Source: Solen grandis
Taxonomy: Eukaryota; Mollusca; Bivalvia; Adapedonta; Solenidae
Direction of reading: 5' to 3'
Length of the DNA stretch: 64,000 nucleotides
NCBI GenBank assembly: GCA_021229015.1
Contig: CM037787.1
Location: 32,264,269 to 32,328,268 of the forward strand
A program made the position numbers and the translations under genes. The notes under the pieces were generated by a model. That model was not told the origin of the DNA and did not search any database. It saw only the letters and a list, made by a program, of their open reading frames with translations. Positions 58,602 through 64,000 of this stretch are shown piece after piece; the stretch's first letter is position 1; each line of letters starts with the position of its first letter.

Positions 58602-58951
58602 TGTCGCCTGACTAGTGTCAGGCGACATATAGGGGTTACTTTCATCGGTGGCAGCGGCGGCGGCAGCGTCCCCATCTGCTTGTCTGGAGCATAACTTTAT
58701 CACCATAAGTTTGAATGACTTGAGACTTGATATGTATGTTTCTTGCAATGACCCGGAGTGCAGTGCACAAGAATCATAACTCTACCTTGTGCGCTTTTTG
58801 AGTTATTCCCCTTTGATAGATTTTCTTGGAGCATTTCTTGTCCGGAGCTGGAGTGATACCAGATTCTTAGAAGAAAGTGACAAACTGGCATCTTTACTGT
58901 CAACAGATAAGTCATCGTCAGGTGACAGATCCGACTCGCGGAGTTTTAGTT
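58602..58951 (+). mobile_element. Hairpin-ended element, family TGTCGCCTGAC, complete and short
   Basis: 5' hairpin TGTCGCCTGAC-TAGT-GTCAGGCGACA (58602-58627), GGCAGCGGCGGCGGCAGCG in place of the usual GTCC tract, one core unit (TCTGGAGCATAAC ... AGTTATTCCCC), the inverted end GTCAGGTGACA (58917-58927), then ACTC-GCG-GAGT (58934-58944). It sits just downstream of the COX11 polyadenylation signal. Confidence 0.78.
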
Positions 58952-58986
58952 ATGTAATTATTTTAAAGTTTATTAGTGGATTAATT

Positions 58987-59060
58987 AAGTCTCCCAAATG
59001 AAGTTTGGAGACTTATTGTTTATTCTTTTTGAGATGCTGGGGGCATTTTATAATATCTGA
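58987..59060 (+). mobile_element. Start of another hairpin-ended element (AAGTCTCC), truncated
   Basis: TTAAGTCTCCCAAATGAAGTTTGGAGACTTATTG forms a hairpin like the other 5' ends, but nothing recognisable follows. Confidence 0.45.
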
Positions 59061-59309
59061 AAGATGGGGGAAAAGCTTTTGAAATGCTTAAGATATCATA
59101 TCTACATTCAGTACACACATTTCTCTGGTAAATGCATTTTAAATTTTAGTAAATGTGATATTTATGAAGCTTTTCACTCCTGTTTTACAAAGCAGCATAA
59201 AATGAATAAGTTAAGCATGATTATTAAAATTTGGAAGTGTTTTAAAGCCACGTATGTAAATTTTGACTTCCAGTTTTACATACACAAAATGAATATATGG
59301 CAGTATTTA

Positions 59310-59531
59310 TTAACCCTTTACCTCATAAATATTTGTGGACAAATTTATGACTTGATGAATATGAATTTTCTTAACTTTAAATAGAATATAAAACAATGTA
59401 GACTGAAAATTCTGAGCAACAATATTGTAGCAAACAGAGATGACCTTGATCAGACAGTTCCTGGATAGGTCTAATCTGGGTCTTCTCTGTTTGCCAATGT
59501 GTCCAAACATGCATATGAGGTAATGGGTTAA
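59310..59531. mobile_element. TTAA-flanked MITE, second piggyBac-like family
   Basis: TTAA-CCCTTTACCTCATA and TATGAGGTAATGGG-TTAA ends with matching duplications. It contains TGATCAGACAG, GGGTCTTCTCTGTTTG. Degraded relatives occur near 29360, 32690 and 39240. Confidence 0.8.
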
Positions 59532-59618
59532 GATTTCTAGGTATATACAGAAGTTAAGAAACACATCTGTCACATCCTACATCCACATAACATAAAGATA
59601 AGGTGGGCAGCAGGTGTA

Positions 59619-60859
59619 CAAGGGATGTTCAAATTGAAATGCAATTCCTAGCATATCTAGAAAGGATTTGTTAATTTTCACAAACCAACTATCATATTCC
59701 TTCAAAGTTTTCACCTCCGTGAGCTATGCACAGTTTCAACCTTTTGATCCAATTTTTAAAGGCAGTTTCATAGTCGTTTCTGGGTATACCCTTGAGACAC
59801 TGGAAGATGGCTGAACCAAGATCTTTTTTGTGTTTTGTATTTTTGTCCAGTGAGGTACTTTTTGAGCCTCGGGAACAGGAAGTAGTCACAGGGGGCAAGG
59901 TCTGGGGAATACAGCGGGTGCGGAAGCTCTACAACCTTTTTCTGCCTTAAAAAATCGCATACAATAGCTGCTTTGTGGCTAGACGCATTTGTCATGCAGC
60001 AACCTGATCCCTGACAAACCTGTCGCTGGCCTGCGTCAATTGAAATATTTCTTCAACTTTTTTAGAACAGCCCCTCTGTAGAACTTGCTATTGACTATTG
60101 TATAGCAGGCCCTTGATTTGTGAAGAAAACTGCATACATAACCTTTCTGACGCTCATTGTGCATTTGGCTATACATGGCCTTTTCATATCTTTTGTAGCC
60201 TATATATTGTTTTCATGTTTTCGTTTGGGCTCATAGAAATGCACTCATGTCTCGTCGCCTGAGACAATATTGGCAAACGAGCGATTATTGTTTTTTGGGT
60301 ACATTTTCAGCAAAGATTTTGCCATTTTCACGCAGAGGTGCTTCTGCTCCTCTGTGAGCAAATGGGGTATCCATTGTGCAGTCTTATTCATTTTAAGGTG
60401 CCTCCTTAGAATTGAATGAACTGCCCCTATTGAGATGCCTATTGAGTTGCTGTCTTTCTGCGATGGCCACATGGTGCATCTTGCAAGGACATTATTCCAC
60501 TTGCAAATTTCTTGCACCACCTAGTAACTGATGCATAGGACAGCTCTCCAGGTCCATAAATTGACCATATTTCATGAAATATCTCTTGTGGACCCATACC
60601 AAGAAAACAGCGGTTTTTGATGTAGGCCCGTATTTGGGCAGCGAACGCAGATTTTTTACCAACCATTTTATCATTAGTATGTACGAGTATGCAATGTTTC
60701 TCGTTGTGTAGCCAAGGCTAGAGAGGACAGATTTACACAAAACTGGTATCGAACGAAAAGATAATTGATGCCCCTAGGCGATCCAAGAAGGTTTGTTGTG
60801 AAAAGCGTGCGTAGTTACATAATATAACCTGAGTTGTATTTCAGTTTGAACATCCTTCT
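59619..60859 (-). mobile_element. Mariner element, 1.24 kb, TA-flanked
   Basis: Inverted ends CAAGGGATGTTCAAATTG (left) and AGAAGGATGTTCAAACTG (right) are flanked by TA (59617-59618; 60860-60861). The minus strand carries a broken mariner transposase. Size and termini are as expected for a full-length mariner. Confidence 0.9.
59692..60666 (-). pseudogene. Mariner transposase (DD34D), frameshifted
   Basis: The minus strand starts MVGKKSAFAAQIRAYIKNR with a helix-turn-helix region (GMGPQEIFHEIW, SYASVTRWCKKF), followed by RRKTAT. Then come a second helical region (IGAVHSILRRHLKM, HLLTEEQK), the first catalytic Asp in SGDET, and SPDLAPCDYFLF with the last Asp. The C-terminal NWIKRLKLCIAHGG matches mariner. 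The pieces lie in different frames. An indel next to the second catalytic Asp puts that residue out of frame with what follows; if the frame is followed, 34 residues separate the second and third Asp, the mariner spacing. It is inactive as it stands. Confidence 0.9.
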
Positions 60860-60869
60860 TATTAATGAC

Positions 60870-62221
60870 CTCTAGTTATAGTTCTAGTTTAACCTGATTC
60901 ATATTAATTTGCTAGTTTTAGGAACCCCTAAAAACATCTTGGTACAAAATAAGCTGTATTTTTTTGGACATAAGTAAAGCTCTGATCTGTATTTTGGGAG
61001 TATGTGCTGATTTTTCTTTTCAGTCACACGATGCAGTGAGTGGTAAAAAATCAATATATTTTGATGAATAGATCAACTAAATAATAACGACATTTTATAG
61101 CCATTAACAAATCTCAGTAGACCATATGGCTTGACAGCCTTAATGGATATGAAATGGACACACCAGGCAGCTGTTGCTTAATTACACTGAGTTGAACACA
61201 CATAGCACACTGATTAAACAGTCACTTGGAGTAAAAAAAATCAACAGAGTTTGACTAACGACTGGCTATAATTCTATAAACCTCGATTAACACAAAGTAC
61301 ATTTTGTAATATTTAGTACTTAGGGGTAACCTTCATTGTTCTTATTTCACTAATATAACTATCCAAATATATGTTTTTCTTTTTTTTACAAATATTTTTT
61401 GTCCATTAGGTAATAACTTATGTTGAAGTTAACTTAAATCATGTGCTTGAATATTTTATGACTCAGGAATGGTTGAATGTGTTCCACTGAATTTAAGAAT
61501 TTGAATTTTACTTAGTGCTATTTGTAGTGTAAATCAAGTCTAACTAGATAAATATGGATATCTCATAGCCAAATTTTAAGTGCAAACCAAGATTACATCA
61601 AGAAAAAATAGTCAAGTCTTGTTTGAGTGATTATAATTTTAAACTCATTATATCAATTGCTTGAGTATATTTCACTGGTTCCCAGGTTATTAATCTGTAG
61701 GTCATCCAGGGCTCAAATCCAGATAAGGCCCCTGCAATTTCTTATATTTTCAAAATTCCTTGCATTTGTTTTAAGTGTCATTTGATGTTTAATTTATAGT
61801 CTCCAGGTATAACTCAACTTGGGTAAATTTTAATTTTTTTTCTTTTATTTTCTTTTAGTTCTCAATTAAAGCATCTTATTTACCAGTTAAAAGGAAGAGA
61901 TATCTACTGGTATATAGTAAAGGCATACATGTATTCATTTTAATAATATATTCAGAATCAAAAGGCAGAAAATTATTTTCAAAATTCACTCACATTTCAC
62001 ATAGGGGAATAATATAAATTAAGATACTTTGTAAATTATGGCCCCATGTGACTGTTCCATGGCCAAAGGTTTTGGAAAAATATGTTATACATGTACTTGA
62101 ATACAGCGTGTATATTGAGTAAGAGAAAATGTCCTTACAGATAGGGTCAGTGAATTGAGTGTAAAATGTTGGTTAGGAATTGTTGCAATATATACAGTGA
62201 TACACTATTCAATATAGTGTA
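60870..62221. other. AT-rich non-coding stretch
   Basis: No gene, RNA or repeat terminus was recognised; T-runs near 61380 and 61835. Confidence 0.35.
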
Positions 62222-62330
62222 GGGCAGGCCTCCATGGATGAGTGATTAAAGTCCCTGGACATGCTAGCTAGCACTGAGCGCATTACTGCTGATGATTTGT
62301 GTCCCATCCCAGTCTGGTCGCTTGAATTTT
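62222..62330 (+). mobile_element. SINE-B head, truncated
   Basis: GGCCTCCATGGATGAGTGATTAAAGTCCCTG, CACTGAGCGCATTACTGC and CCCATCCCAGTCTGGTCG resemble the SINE-B head with a lost B box. It is cut off where the element at 62332 begins. Confidence 0.5.
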
Positions 62331-62331
62331 T

Positions 62332-64000
62332 AGCTTGACTAGACCCTGGCGTCGGTGTCCGTATCACATTTTTTGTAAGGTTCTGCATCCAAGTTATTAT
62401 CATGCATACAATGGTCACGCGATTCCTCAATGTGGCGATTCATTGAATACCGGCTATGACTCGAGCTACAAGCCCGGTCCCTTGATTAAGCCCTTCTTAT
62501 TCTATATAAATTTATGGGCGATTCTTCAAACATGCGATTTTGGATTTCTCGAGCTCCGTCCCCTGTCCCTAGATAGCTTATTCTATATAATTTCTATGCA
62601 ATTCTTCGAAGTCGATAACAAAACCTATCTTTATCTCCCTGACAACCAAACTCCAGCCCTATGACCACCTATCCCTGTAATTCATTCCTTTGTCGAGATA
62701 GTTTTGTTTTTGTTTTCACACATTGTCAAACCTCCGAGAGAACATAGGTGAATCGTTATATCAACACGGACATGTAAAACGTATTTTCTCACCTACTGAT
62801 CATGTAACAAACTGACGGGTCTGCATAACTAACCATTTGTCCTTAAAGGAGCCTATTTTGTTTGTTTGTGTGTGTGTGTTTTTTATTTCTCTGTAATCAT
62901 TAATTTGGAGAACCACGGCAAAGTGTTTAGTCTTTATTTATTACAAGAATGTGAAAAATACACAACTCCGCCATATACACAAATTAAAACAAAGGGTTTT
63001 AATAAAATTATCGGTAATAAAGAACTTATTTCTTACTTAACTTTTGCAATGAAAGCTATAATCGAGTTATTTTTGTAATGGTTAAATATATTCTATGTTT
63101 AAAAGGTACAATTGAAGTCTAAACGTAACAAAATAATTAATGAAAAGATGAAGTTAAGGTATCAACAAATATAAATATATTGAATTTTGACATATAAATG
63201 ATTCCTCGAATATGGCGATTCCTTGAGTTTTTTTGCAGATTCCGTCCGACCTCGAGAAATCGCGTGACCACTGTATATCTTAGTAATCAGGTATGCTTAT
63301 TGATTTAATATTTCACTATGATATTCAGGGGCATCAGACCATCAAGCTTGATAACTCTTGACTGAATTCATTGTAAATTATGGTCCCTTTTGAACATAGA
63401 ACTTTTAGTTAAGTTTAAGCATGCAAGTAAATTTGGTTAAGATTTTGTGTGCAAGTTACTATCATGCATATATCTTCGTAACCAGCTTATTGATTTAATA
63501 CTTCACTATGGTCTTCATGGGGCATTAAAGTCAGATAACTCTTGACCAAATTAGATGCAAATTATGGCTCTTTTTGGACTTTGAAATTTTGGTTAAGGCT
63601 TTGCATGCAACATAATGCTTATAATATCAACATTCAGTTCTGGGATTGACTTGAAACTTCACATAGATATATAGGGGCATCAGACAATCAAGTTAAATAA
63701 CCCTTGACTGAATTAATTGTAAAATATGGCCACTTTTGAAATTAGTTTATTGCATGCAAAACTTTTACCAAATTTTCTTGCACACAAACACTTAACCAAA
63801 TTCTATGGTTTTGCACGCAACTTAGTACATGTGTATAATGCTTATTCCTCAGCAATCAGTTCTGGGAATGACTTAAAATTTTACATAGGTCATGGATAAG
63901 GCCGTCAAGTTTGATAACTCCAGACTGAATCCATTATAAATAATGGCCCCTTTTGAATTTAGAAATTTTGATTTAGGTTTTGCATGCCAATAGATTTTAT
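62332..64000 (+). mobile_element. Hairpin-ended element, family AGCTCGACTATT, with tandem core, runs off right edge
   Basis: It begins AGCTTGACTAGACC after a T-run, with GGCGTCGGTGTCCG and the first core unit up to TTATTATCATGCATA (62408). It is interrupted by 62409-63273 and resumes TATCTTAGTAATCAGG with four or more units (TTGGTTAAG, GGGGCATCAGAC, TTGATAACTCTTGAC, GCATGCAA) to the window end. Confidence 0.78.
62409..63273. mobile_element. Tc1/mariner-superfamily element, TA duplication, nested
   Basis: Left end CAATGGTCACGCGATTCCTC and inverted right end CAGTGGTCACGCGATTTCTC, with TA at 62407-62408 and 63274-63275. Subterminal TGGCGATTC motifs near both ends. Two ~70-110-codon frames inside carry no transposase motif. 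865 bp. Confidence 0.87.

Overview
This window is eukaryotic nuclear DNA, AT-rich and dominated by repeats. The repeat families (hairpin-ended elements opening with AGCTCACCTGAGC and carrying ~165-bp tandem cores, plus two tRNA-headed SINE families) together with animal-type fascin, CANT1 and COX11 exons point to a bivalve mollusc, probably a heterodont. The species cannot be fixed from sequence alone.

Only three protein-coding loci are recognised with confidence, all incomplete here. A fascin gene enters at the left edge on the minus strand (start codon at 622); its reading frame is broken once near position 460. CANT1 (calcium-activated nucleotidase) has its first coding exon at 13366-14011 on the plus strand, ending in a GT splice donor. 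COX11 has its last exon at 57973-58143 on the plus strand, followed by a 3' UTR. A 100-base N gap (14301-14400) sits just inside the CANT1 intron, and I found neither the later CANT1 exons nor the earlier COX11 exons in the roughly 44 kb between them.

The rest is transposon landscape. (1) Many elements share one plan: a 5' hairpin beginning in a T-run, a GTCC-rich stretch, a tandem core, an inverted copy of the 5' end, a 3' hairpin, then usually CTTGTT. This resembles the Helentron-associated elements (HINE / DINE-1 / 'pearl' type). Six or more termini that differ in sequence share the plan. (2) At least six elements have ends beginning CAGT or CART with TA target duplications (Tc1/mariner superfamily, pogo/Tigger-like ends), and there is one 1.24-kb mariner with a decayed transposase. 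(3) A TTAA-flanked, piggyBac-like MITE is present in six near-complete copies with a long internal palindrome. (4) A 116-bp palindromic hAT-like MITE has an exact 8-bp duplication. (5) Two non-LTR retrotransposon 3' fragments are present. (6) Two SINE families are present. Several insertions can be read against an uninterrupted sister copy elsewhere in the window, so their target sites and relative order can be seen directly.

Plain AT-rich intergenic or intronic DNA fills the remaining stretches, for example 2.9-4.16, 12.3-13.36, 26.3-30.6, 53.1-55.2 and 60.9-62.2 kb.
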